From NCBI GenBank assembly GCA_016794585.1, contig JAEUJM010000015.1:124001-188000 (forward strand): a stretch of 64,000 nt of DNA, read 5' to 3'. Under the pieces are notes generated by a model, which saw only the letters and a list, made by a program, of their open reading frames with translations, was not told where the DNA came from and searched no databases. Position numbers and translations under genes: made by a program. This stretch comes from Acidimicrobiales bacterium. Lineage in GTDB: Bacteria > Actinomycetota > Acidimicrobiia > Acidimicrobiales > DATDAH01. Shown here in pieces: positions 1 to 8,400 of the stretch; within the stretch, counting starts at the first letter, position 1; each line of letters begins with the position of its first letter.

Positions 1-187
1 GGCCTACGAGGTCGAGCCGAAGGCCCGGGGCGCGAAGGAGCTGCGCCACCCCACGCTCGGGCCGCTCCGCTTCGACCTCGAGGTCCTCCGCTTCGACGAC
101 TGCATCGACCGCCTGCTCGTCACCTGGTTGCCCGCCGACGAGGCGACCGAGGCGGCGCTCCGCCCCCGACTGCGCAGCGTGGGCTGA
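1..187 (+). CDS. XRE-family regulator with MmyB-like ligand domain, C-terminal fragment
   Basis: The open frame runs in from the left edge (first full codon at base 2) and stops with TGA at 185-187, giving about 61 residues. The text contains 'GAKELRHPTLGPLRFDLEVL' followed by 'DDCIDRLLVTWLPADE'. This fits the end of the MmyB-like ligand-binding domain found C-terminal to a helix-turn-helix in many actinobacterial regulators, where a conserved HP.lG.l.l..E.l pattern precedes a 'll.v...p' strand. The DNA-binding half lies outside the window, so the regulator type is inferred from this tail only. Confidence 0.6.
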   Translation, partial: AYEVEPKARGAKELRHPTLGPLRFDLEVLRFDDCIDRLLVTWLPADEATEAALRPRLRSVG

Positions 188-367
188 GCGCGGTTTGGCC
201 GGCGTCCTCTCCGGCGTCGGGAGGGTGGCGCCCTGCGCTCGGTTGGATCGAGCGCAACGAGCCGCCGCTGATGCGGCTGGCTGCGCTGGGTTGGGCTCAG
301 CGCAGCGGCGGGCGGTCGTCAGCCGATGCCGAATGGGCGGGCATGGGTGTCCGAGACGCCGTCCTCC

Positions 368-380
368 TAGAGTCGCAACG
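368..380 (+). promoter_or_regulatory. Probable -10 box for a leaderless transcript
   Basis: TAGAGT at 368-373 fits the actinobacterial TAnnnT -10 pattern. It is followed by six bases and then the GTG start at 380, so transcription would begin at or next to the start codon. No Shine-Dalgarno sequence lies before this GTG, and no clear -35 box is visible. Confidence 0.35.
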
Positions 381-1009
381 TGGGGGACGAGGTCGCCGCC
401 GACAGCGTGCCGCCGTCGGCGTCAGCGCACCCGGAGGCGTGGAAGTTCGACTTCCCGATCTACCACCCGCCCGATCGGGCGGCCTGGCGGGCGTGGCTGG
501 CCGAGCACAACGGCAGCGCCCGCGGTGTCTGGGTCGTGTCGTGGCGCAAGGCGAGCGGCCGTGAGGCGGTCCCGTACGAGGAGCTCGTCCTGGAGGCGCT
601 CTGCTTCGGGTGGATCGACTCGACGGTCAACATCCTCGACGACGACCGGGGCCTGCAACTGATGACCCCGCGCAAGGCGAAGAGCACGTGGACGCGCCTG
701 AACCGCCAGCGCGTCGCCGACCTCGAGGCGCAGGGTCTGCTCACCGACGCCGGCCGTCGGGTGGTCGAGGTCGCGCAGGCCAACGGGTGGTGGACCATCT
801 ACGACCCGGTCGAAGACCTCATCGAGCCCGACGATCTCGCCGCTGCGCTCGACGCGGCGCCGATGGCCCGCACGGCGTGGGACAGCTTCCCGCCGTCGTC
901 CCGCAAGCAGATGCTGTGGTGGGTGCTCAGCGCCGGTAAGCCCGAGACCCGTGCCACCCGCATCAGGAAGATCGTGGCCGAGGCCGAGGAGGGCCGGCGG
1001 GCGCAGTAG
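380..1009 (+). CDS. YdeI/OmpD-associated family protein
   Basis: The 209-residue product reads as a YdeI/OmpD-associated (OmdA) family protein. The N-terminal half has 'AAWRAWLAEHN' and 'GVWVVSWRKASG', then 'EALCFGWIDSTVN', 'TPRKAKSTWTRLNRQRV' and 'LTDAGRRVVEVAQANGWW'. These are the usual landmarks of the family: the W.aWL..n, the CFGWID segment and the S.Ws..N..r segment. The C-terminal part ('WDSFPPSSRKQMLWWVLSAGKPETRATRI') matches the helical OmdA domain. Members are cytoplasmic and have been linked to bacteriocin or peptide resistance, but the biochemical role is unsettled. The GTG start is chosen because it directly follows a -10-like box; no in-frame ATG precedes the conserved region. 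Confidence 0.8.
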   Translation: MGDEVAADSVPPSASAHPEAWKFDFPIYHPPDRAAWRAWLAEHNGSARGVWVVSWRKASGREAVPYEELVLEALCFGWIDSTVNILDDDRGLQLMTPRKAKSTWTRLNRQRVADLEAQGLLTDAGRRVVEVAQANGWWTIYDPVEDLIEPDDLAAALDAAPMARTAWDSFPPSSRKQMLWWVLSAGKPETRATRIRKIVAEAEEGRRAQ

Positions 1010-1083
1010 GGCCGACCGGCGATCGTGTCGCTGGCCATGGAGGAGTGGGTTCCCAGCGGCCGCCGTCGTCAGGACGGGCGGGG

Positions 1084-1467
1084 TCACCGGCCGCGGTGGC
1101 GCTCCATCTGGCGGCGGTCCCGCTTGGTGGGGCGGCCGGCGCCGCGGTCGCGCACCGGGACGCCGATTGCGTGCCCGGTCGGGCGCTCGTCGGGTGGTGT
1201 GTGGTCGACCACGCACTCGGCGGCGATCGGCGCCCCGACCCGCTTGTCGATCACCCGGGCCACCTCGAGCAGCCGTCGGCGGGGGCCGACGGTCGCCTCC
1301 ACCCGGTCGCCGACTCGCACCGGGGTGGCGGGCTTGGCCGCTCGGCCGTTGACCCGTACGTGCCCGCCACGGCAGGCGTCGGTGGCGGCGGACCGGGTCT
1401 TGTGCACGCGGACGGCCCACAGCCAGCGGTCGACCCGGGTCTCGTCCACCGTTGGATGGTCGCGCAT
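1084..1467 (-). CDS. hslR: S4-domain RNA-binding protein, Hsp15 (HslR) family
   Basis: The frame encodes about 127 residues from the ATG at 1467; an alternative GTG at 1506 would add 13. The S4 fold is clear: 'TRVDRWLWAVRVHKTRSAAT', then 'GGHVRVNGRAAKPATPVRVGD' and 'LEVARVIDKRVGAP', ending in a very basic tail 'GRPTKRDRRQMERHRGR'. Hsp15 binds stalled 50S subunits carrying nascent chains and helps recycle them; that is family knowledge. Length and tail agree with the family. The gene is divergent from the secreted protein at 1537, with 69 bases between them for both promoters. Confidence 0.8.
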   Translation of the reverse strand: MRDHPTVDETRVDRWLWAVRVHKTRSAATDACRGGHVRVNGRAAKPATPVRVGDRVEATVGPRRRLLEVARVIDKRVGAPIAAECVVDHTPPDERPTGHAIGVPVRDRGAGRPTKRDRRQMERHRGR

Positions 1468-1536
1468 GGCGCGCGGGCCGTGTCGACGATCTGGACCACC
1501 CTTCACTGGGCCAGGCCGCGGCCGACGGGTGTACCC

Positions 1537-3894
1537 ATGGATCGTCGACTGCCGGGCGCCGCCGTGGCAGCGATCGTGGTCGGGGTCCTCGCGGCAGCGG
1601 TCCCCTCCTCCGCCTCGACGATCACGGGCCCGGAGGCCCCGGAGCCGGCGGTCGCTCGAGGGGTCGAGACGTCTTCGCCGATGGAGCCGTCGCCGACGGT
1701 TCGAGCGGTCGCCGGTGACGGGTCGGTCACCCTCACCTGGACCGACGCTGCGGACGGGCCGCGCCCCGACCAGTACCGGGTGTACCAGGACCGAGCGTGG
1801 GTCGCGACCGTCGGCGATGACGAGGCCGCGACCACTCGCCTAACGGTGCCGCAGTTGGCGAACGGGATCACCCACGCCTTCCAGGTCAGCGCCCGCAGGG
1901 ACGGTCGGTGGTCGGCACTCAGCACCCCGGCGGCGGCGACGCCGTCACCACCACACGGCCTCTTGGACCTCCCCGCCGACGAAGCCGTGGCCTGGCTCAT
2001 GGCCCCGGGGTCCGACCCGGGCCGTCCCATCGGCGGGCACCTCGCCGACCGCCGCTTCCGCCCGCTGCTACCGGTGACCCGCGGACAGGCGGCGCGCACG
2101 GTCTATCGCTACGCCCAGGAACCGGCCGTGGACTCGCTGCCCCCGCACGGGTTGGTCGACGTGCCCGCCGCGCTCGAGGGCGCGGTCCGCCACCTGGTTC
2201 AGGACCCCGATGGCGACGGCCCCCGCCGGCCGATGCTCTCGGGCCTGGGCGACCGCCGCTTCCGACCCAACCGGCTGCTCACCCGTGGCCAGTGGGCGAT
2301 GATCCTCCACGGGCTGGCCGGCAGTCCCGAGTCCTCCGGCGGCGACCCGGAGTACGTCGATGTCCGCGACTCGTCGTCGACTGCCGTCGGCTGGGCGGTG
2401 GCCATCGGGGCGCTCGCTCCCGTGACCGTCCGTCGGTTCGTGCCTCAGCTCCCCGTCACGCGGCGGGGGCTGGCCCGCGGGCTCTACCGGACCGACACCT
2501 GGAGGGCCGAGCAGGCCACGACCCGCCTGCCCGACGATCTCTGGCAACCACCGGCGGACGCGCTCCCGGCCTCGGGGAACTACCTCTACGTCCAGGCCAT
2601 CGACGGCTGGGCCAGCACGCCCGACGGCCTGCGCACCCCCCGGGACGCACGGCTCACGATCGAGAGTGCACGCACGAGCGGGCGCATCACCCTTGTCGCC
2701 AACGGTGACGATCGCTGGTCTCTCTGGCTCGCCTTGGCGGATGGGGCGGACCTCGACCACGTCGGGCTCATCGACGACCTCGGCTACCACACCGGGGTCT
2801 CCCACCTGGGCAACGAGTGCGGGATGCCCGCGCTCGGCTGGCTGGCGGTCGACCACGTCCGCTGGAAGCCGGACGGCACCCTCGACGAGCTCGACTACCG
2901 CCTCGAGTACCGGTGCGGCGGCATCCAGATCCACGCCGCGGTCCGCTACGACTCGGACGACCCACTGTTCGACCCACCGCCACCGGCGGCCGTCCCGGGC
3001 GACCTGTGGTCGCCGGCGCCGGGAACCACGCCGGCCACCGGCAACTGGATCCGCATGGAGTCTCACGGGCGGGCGCTCGGGAACGGGAGCTCGGCGACGT
3101 ACACGGCGGCCAGCAGGCTCTCGGTGGGGGTGAGCGGGCCACGCATCAGGGCCGCCGTCGCCGGGGCCGGAAACTGGACCATCGACGCATCGGCCCCGAT
3201 CCGCGACGGCGCACCGATCCCCACCGGCTACTACACCGACACCGTGCGCCCGACGCTGGGCAACCCAGCTCGAGCCGGACTGCAGTTGAGTTACGACTAC
3301 CGCACCTGCTGGGACGGCGGCTGGTTGGCCATCGACCACATCGCCTACGCCGCCGACGGGACCCTTGCCGAGCTCGACCTGCGCTTCGAGCTGCGATGCC
3401 AGTCGACTCCGGGCGACGTCGTGAACGGCGCGATCCACTACGACGTCGACGATCCCGTGTTCGTCCCTGCGACGCCACGCCCCATCCCGCCCGACCTGTG
3501 GGGCCCGGCACCGGGCTCGACGCCGACGGAGGGCAATTGGGTGCAGCTGCAAGGCACGAACCACACGTCGCCGAGCAGCCAACTGGCGGTCGGCCGCACC
3601 AACGACGTCATCGAGGTACAGGTCACCGGTACCACGCCGATCCTCGGCCGCTTCGCCGTCTCGGGGGGCGCCACCCCGGCCGTCGGCTACTACGACCAGC
3701 TGCGGCCTCACCCTGGCCATGACCCGGTGCGCGGGGGCATCTACGTGCACACGCCGAGGTGCAGCACCCAGATGGGCGGCTGGTTCGCGATCGACCACCT
3801 GGTGCTCACGCCGTCCGGCACGGTGGCGGAGCTGGACCTGCGGTTCTCGACTGATTGCGTCGGCGTCGGCGCCGTGCACTTCCGCGCCGCCTGA
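1537..3894 (+). CDS. Secreted Fn3 / S-layer-homology protein with three copies of an uncharacterised C-terminal module
   Basis: The ATG at 1537 gives 785 residues and starts a clean signal peptide (basic 'MDRR', hydrophobic 'AAVAAIVVGVLAAAV', then 'PSSAS'). The frame stays open further upstream, but that part looks non-coding. Residues about 52-135 form a fibronectin type III domain ('VRAVAGDGSVTLTWTDA', 'YRVYQDRAWVATV'). Three S-layer-homology-like repeats follow near 142-193, 205-262 and 273-320, each with '(D)RRFRP...(L)PVTRGQ' or a variant, a motif that tethers proteins to cell-wall polymers. The rest is three copies of a roughly 160-residue module starting at about residues 333, 489 and 653, each opening with 'DLW.P...P..GN' and holding 'GW.AIDH' and 'DG.l.ELD.R.E..C'. 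I do not recognise that module. No C-terminal membrane anchor is present, so SLH-type anchoring is the likely attachment. Confidence 0.8.
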   Translation: MDRRLPGAAVAAIVVGVLAAAVPSSASTITGPEAPEPAVARGVETSSPMEPSPTVRAVAGDGSVTLTWTDAADGPRPDQYRVYQDRAWVATVGDDEAATTRLTVPQLANGITHAFQVSARRDGRWSALSTPAAATPSPPHGLLDLPADEAVAWLMAPGSDPGRPIGGHLADRRFRPLLPVTRGQAARTVYRYAQEPAVDSLPPHGLVDVPAALEGAVRHLVQDPDGDGPRRPMLSGLGDRRFRPNRLLTRGQWAMILHGLAGSPESSGGDPEYVDVRDSSSTAVGWAVAIGALAPVTVRRFVPQLPVTRRGLARGLYRTDTWRAEQATTRLPDDLWQPPADALPASGNYLYVQAIDGWASTPDGLRTPRDARLTIESARTSGRITLVANGDDRWSLWLALADGADLDHVGLIDDLGYHTGVSHLGNECGMPALGWLAVDHVRWKPDGTLDELDYRLEYRCGGIQIHAAVRYDSDDPLFDPPPPAAVPGDLWSPAPGTTPATGNWIRMESHGRALGNGSSATYTAASRLSVGVSGPRIRAAVAGAGNWTIDASAPIRDGAPIPTGYYTDTVRPTLGNPARAGLQLSYDYRTCWDGGWLAIDHIAYAADGTLAELDLRFELRCQSTPGDVVNGAIHYDVDDPVFVPATPRPIPPDLWGPAPGSTPTEGNWVQLQGTNHTSPSSQLAVGRTNDVIEVQVTGTTPILGRFAVSGGATPAVGYYDQLRPHPGHDPVRGGIYVHTPRCSTQMGGWFAIDHLVLTPSGTVAELDLRFSTDCVGVGAVHFRAA

Positions 3895-3964
3895 GGGCGC
3901 GCTCGGGCGAGGCATCGTCGGTTCAGGTGGGTGTCGTGCGCTGACGGGACGCGATGATGGGCAG

Positions 3965-5386
3965 GTGGTGCTGAGTCGACGGGGGTTCCTGCGGGGGGCG
4001 GCGGGAGTCGGGCTCGGCCTCGTCGCCGGCGGGACCGAGGGACTGCGCCTGGTGCTCCCCGCCGGCGCGGCGCCGGCGATGGCCGCGGGGTTCGGGCCGC
4101 TGCGGCGCGATCCCGCCGGGCGCCTCGACCTGCCCCCCGGCTACTCGTACCGGGTCGTGACCAAGGCGGGCCGGGCGATGCCGGCGCCGCAGGTCGGGCT
4201 CGTGCCCGGACGCCCCGATGGCACCGCCGCTTTCGCCGGCCCGGGCGGCAACGTCCACCTCGTCAACAACCACGAGCAGGGGGCGACGGCGGCGTTCCCG
4301 GTCGTCGGCCCACCGAACCTCACCTACGACCCGGGCGCCACCGGGGGGACCACCACCCTCGTCGTGGACGGCGACAACCGACTCGTCGACCAGACCGTCA
4401 GCCTCGCCGGCACGCTGCTCAACTGCTCGGGCGGGCCGACGCCCTGGGGCACGTGGCTGAGCGGCGAGGAGAGCGAGCAGACCGCCGGCGGCGCCATCAC
4501 CCGGGACCACGGCTACGTGTTCGAGGTCGATCCCCTGAACGCGGCCTCCAACGTGGACCCGCAGCCGCTGACCGCCCTCGGCCGGTTCGCCCACGAGGCG
4601 GTGGCCGTCGACCCCCACCGCGGTCACGTCTACCTCACCGAGGACGCCGTCGCCCCGGCCGGCCTGCTCTACCGCTTCACCCCCGCGCAGCTGCCCAATG
4701 GCCTGCACACCTTGCGCAACGGCGGCCTTCTGGAGGCGCTGCGCGTGCCCGGTGTCGAGGACCTGTCGGTGTACCGCACCGTGGGCACGACGCTGGCCGC
4801 GAAGTGGAAGGCCGTGCCCGACCCGTCCGCGCTCGTGCAGGGATCGACCCGTGAGCAGTTCACGTACGTCGACCGCACCAACCGCAACGCCCCCGTCACC
4901 CGCCGAGGCCCGGGGGGTGGCATCACGCGGGCCCGCAAGCTGGAGGGGCTCTGGTGGAGCGGTGGCAAGTGCCACGTCGTCAGCTCGTTCGCCCGCACCG
5001 GCAGCCCGCAGGACTGGAGCGTCGCCGCGCACGACGGTCAGATCTGGTCCTACGACCCAGCGACCTCGACGCTGCGCCTGCGGGCCTTCTTCCCCCGGAA
5101 CGTCGCGCCGAGCGGCGCCGGCGCCGATGTCCCCGACGGTCCGGACAACATCACCGCCGGGCCGGCGGGCAGCCTGATGGTCGCGGAGGACGGTGCCGGC
5201 ACCCAGCACCTCGTCACGGTGTCGGCCACCGGCCGCAAGGCCGTCTTCGCCCGCAACGCCCTCAGCCGCAGCGAGTTCACCGGGGTGTGCTTCTCGCCCG
5301 ACGGTCGGACCCTGTTCGCCGGCATCCAGGACGAGGGCTTCGTCTTCGCCATCACCGGCCCCTTCGCGACCGACATCACCCGCTGA
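3965..5386 (+). CDS. PhoX-like (DUF839) Tat-exported protein
   Basis: The product has about 473 residues from the GTG at 3965; a second GTG follows at 3968. The N-terminus carries a twin-arginine signal: 'LSRRGFLRGAAGVGLGLVAG' followed by an Ala-rich cleavage region. The mature part shows PhoX/DUF839 features: 'LDLPPGYSYRVVTKAG', 'NVHLVNNHEQG', 'GGTTTLVVDGDNRLV', 'NCSGGPTPWGTWLSGEE', 'GRFAHEAVAVDP', 'VYLTEDA' and 'PDGPDNITAGPAGSLMVAEDG'. In characterised PhoX enzymes this six-bladed propeller binds calcium and iron and acts as a phosphatase outside the membrane. Actual phosphatase activity here is inferred. The gene follows the SLH protein by 70 bases and converges on the NHL gene that ends at 5412. 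Confidence 0.85.
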   Translation: MVLSRRGFLRGAAGVGLGLVAGGTEGLRLVLPAGAAPAMAAGFGPLRRDPAGRLDLPPGYSYRVVTKAGRAMPAPQVGLVPGRPDGTAAFAGPGGNVHLVNNHEQGATAAFPVVGPPNLTYDPGATGGTTTLVVDGDNRLVDQTVSLAGTLLNCSGGPTPWGTWLSGEESEQTAGGAITRDHGYVFEVDPLNAASNVDPQPLTALGRFAHEAVAVDPHRGHVYLTEDAVAPAGLLYRFTPAQLPNGLHTLRNGGLLEALRVPGVEDLSVYRTVGTTLAAKWKAVPDPSALVQGSTREQFTYVDRTNRNAPVTRRGPGGGITRARKLEGLWWSGGKCHVVSSFARTGSPQDWSVAAHDGQIWSYDPATSTLRLRAFFPRNVAPSGAGADVPDGPDNITAGPAGSLMVAEDGAGTQHLVTVSATGRKAVFARNALSRSEFTGVCFSPDGRTLFAGIQDEGFVFAITGPFATDITR

Positions 5387-5411
5387 CGCCGGCGGCCCGC
5401 CGCGTGGCGGA

Positions 5412-8400
5412 TCAGGCCACCGGATCGAGGGCGGCGTCCACCGTGGTCTCGCCGTCGGCGGTGACCGTCACCGGGGTGGTGCCGACGGGGCCAGGGCGGT
5501 CCTCGTGGTACTCGAAGCGAAGGGTGGCGGTCGGGTCGACGAAGGCGACCGTGTACGAGCCTGGTGGGAGTCCCTCGATCGTGTAGCTCCCGTCGCTCCC
5601 GGTGGCGACCGAACGGGTGGCGGCGTCGCTGTAGACGATCACCCAGGCGCCCTCGACCGGGCTCCCGCCGCCGGTGGTGACGGTCCCGCCGATCGCGCCG
5701 GTCGTGCGCCGCAACGCCGCGTCCGCGCTGGTCGTGCCCGCCGTGACCGTCGTCAGCTCGGCGAACGAGGCGGGCTCGGCCTCGTCGTCGTACCACTCGA
5801 ACCGGTGGGCCCCCGAGGGGTCGGCGATCTCGAGGAGGTGCTCGCCCGACGGCAGGGACAGCGTGTAGCTGCCGTCGGCGGCCGTGCGGGTGGAGCGCAC
5901 GAAGCCGAGGTCGCTCGCCCGCAGCGCGACGACCATGACCCCCTCGACGGGTCGACCGGTGCCCTCCTCGGTGACCGTCCCGGAGACAGGGCCGACGTGC
6001 GGGGCCGGGGTGGCCGCGGGCAGGTCGGCGCCGGCGTTGAACCCGTCGTTGGCCGCGATGGTGAAGGTCGTCGCCCCGGTCGGGGTGGGGGACCCGCTGT
6101 AGAAGATCGGTGTGTGGGCACCCGTCGGGTCGACGAACACCGCGGTGTAGGTGCCTGGGCGTAGGCCCTCGATCAGGTACTCGCTGCCGGCGGTGGTCGT
6201 GCTGCCTGCCGGAGTGCCGCGGCGCAAGGCGATCACCTCGATGCCGGGGCCGGCCGGGCTGCCCCCACTGAACAGGGGGCCGCTGAGGAAGCCGGTGTCT
6301 CGCGCCAGGCGGGTGTCGACCCGTGACTCTGCCCCCTCGGTGACGGTCACCCGGGGCACCTCGTCGAGCGAGGCCGGCGCCGGGTTGTTGTCGTACCACT
6401 CGAAGCGGTGGGCGCCCGAGGGGTCGTAGAACTCCAGGAGGTAGCGGCCCGCGGGCACGTCCATGCGGTAGTAGCCGTCCTCGTCGGCGCGCGCTCCCCG
6501 CACGAGGCTCAGGTCGCTCTCGCGGAGCGCGACCACGTACGCACCCGGCACCGGCTCGTCGGTGTTGTCCTCGGCCACCCGCCCGGTGATCGCGGTGACC
6601 GGCGTCCCGACCCCGAGCTTCAGCACCCGGTCGCCGGCGGTCACGTACACGTTGTCCCGGTCGACGGCGACGTTGGTGGCACCTGGGATCGGGTAGTCGG
6701 ACAAGACGTTGCCGGCGGGCGTGAGCTCGCGGAGTCGGTTGTCGCCGACCGCCCAGATGTGCCCGAAGCGGTCGACGGCCACGTCCTTCACCCCGGCGAG
6801 GCCGGGGAGGGTGCCCTGTGCGACCCCGTCGAGGGTGTTGACCTGGACGCCGCCGTCGTTCACGAGATGGAGCGCGCCGCCGCCGGTGATCCACAGGCCG
6901 TTCAGCAGGAAGCGGCCGGAGTCGTACCCACCCCATTCGGAGAGGAACGTCCCGTCCGGCCCGAAGCGGCGGACGAGGTTGTTCCCTCCCGGGGGCACGA
7001 AGTGGAACACGTCCCTGCAGCACGTCCAGCCCCAGCCGTCGAAGTAGGACTCCTGGGTGGTGTAGGAGTGGGTGGACTCGCTGTCGGTGACGTACACGTT
7101 GCCGGCACCGTCGACGTCGATGGCGTTGGGCGTCCCCGCGCTGCTCGTGCGGGTCAGCCACCACCGCTGGAACGCGCCGGTCGGCTCGAACTCCTGGACG
7201 AGCTGGTTGCCCCGGTCGAGCACCAGCACGTTGCCGCCGTCGTCGAGCACGACGTCGGCGGGGCAGTTGAGGTGGCCCGGGACGTGGGTGGGGGTCCTGG
7301 GCTGGCCGACCGAGCCGAGCACGGAGCCGTCGGCCGTCGACAGGTGGACCACCCGGTCGTTACCGCAGTCCGCCACCCACAGATCGCCCTGCCAGTTGGC
7401 GGTGAGCCCGACAGGGTCGTCGAAGGCCTCGGGTCCCCCGGTGAACTGCGCGATGGTGGGGCGCAGGACCTGGACGGCCAGGGGGTTCGAGGCGGTGGGC
7501 GGCGTCTCGTTCGTCTCCACCGTGGCGAGCAGGTGCAGGCGACCGACGTGGGCGGTGGTCGCGGTCGACGAGCACGTGACGGTGCGGCTCCCGAACGCGG
7601 CGAGCTCCTCGACCGGGCCGCTGCAGCCGGTGAGCCCGCCGGCGTCGACCACCACCCCGGTGAGCGCGACGGGCCCGGGGTTGTCGAGGCGCAGCGTGTA
7701 GGTCACGGTGTCGCCGACGTCGAGCTGGGCGACGTCGGAGCTGAGGGTCGGCACGACGACGGGACCCTCGGCGAGCACGTACTCGCGGATCGAGCCGGTC
7801 AGGGTCCCGTAGGCCGTCGGCACACTCGGATAGCTGTAGACGTGGGTCGAACCGCCCGCGTCGGTGTGGACCGCGAGCCGGGGAGATCCGATCGGCAGGT
7901 TGGCGAGGACCTGACCCGTCGGGGTGAAGACCTGGACCCGCCTGGGTGTGAGGTAGCCGCCGACCCACTCCGTCACGTACACCCGCCCCTCGCCGTCGAC
8001 GTCGATGGCCACGGGCGCCGACAGCTGGCCGAGACCGGTCCCGGCGCTCGCGAACTTGCCGAGGAACCCGCCGGCCGCCGTGAAGCGCTGGACCCGGCGG
8101 TTGCCGGCGTCGAGGACGTACACGGTGCCGTCCGGCGCGGCCGCCACCCCGATCGGGTTGTTGAACTGTCCGTCGCCGTTGCCGCCCGTGCCCCATCCGG
8201 GCGTCAGGCTGCCTCCGCTGATGACGTCGATCCGGTCGTTGGCGGCGTCGGCGACGTAGGCGGTGCCGTCGGGCGCGACCGTCACGTCGGCGGGCGAGCA
8301 GACATCGCGGCTGAACCAGCTGCGCTCCTCGGTCCAGGCGCCGTCCGGCGTGCCGTCGGCGGTGAAGCGCTGGATGCGATCCGACTCGCACTCGGTCACG

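Noticed and set aside
422-1420. Long minus-strand frame of 332 codons
   Set aside because: It lies antisense to the YdeI-like and hslR-like genes, and its product is a Arg/Pro/Gly-rich text with no motif, typical of a shadow frame in high-GC DNA.
2068-3915. Minus-strand frame of 615 codons opposite the SLH-type gene
   Set aside because: The translation is Arg/Val/Ala-rich with no domain or signal. The plus strand has a signal peptide, Fn3 and SLH repeats, so the antisense frame is an artefact of GC-rich codon choice.
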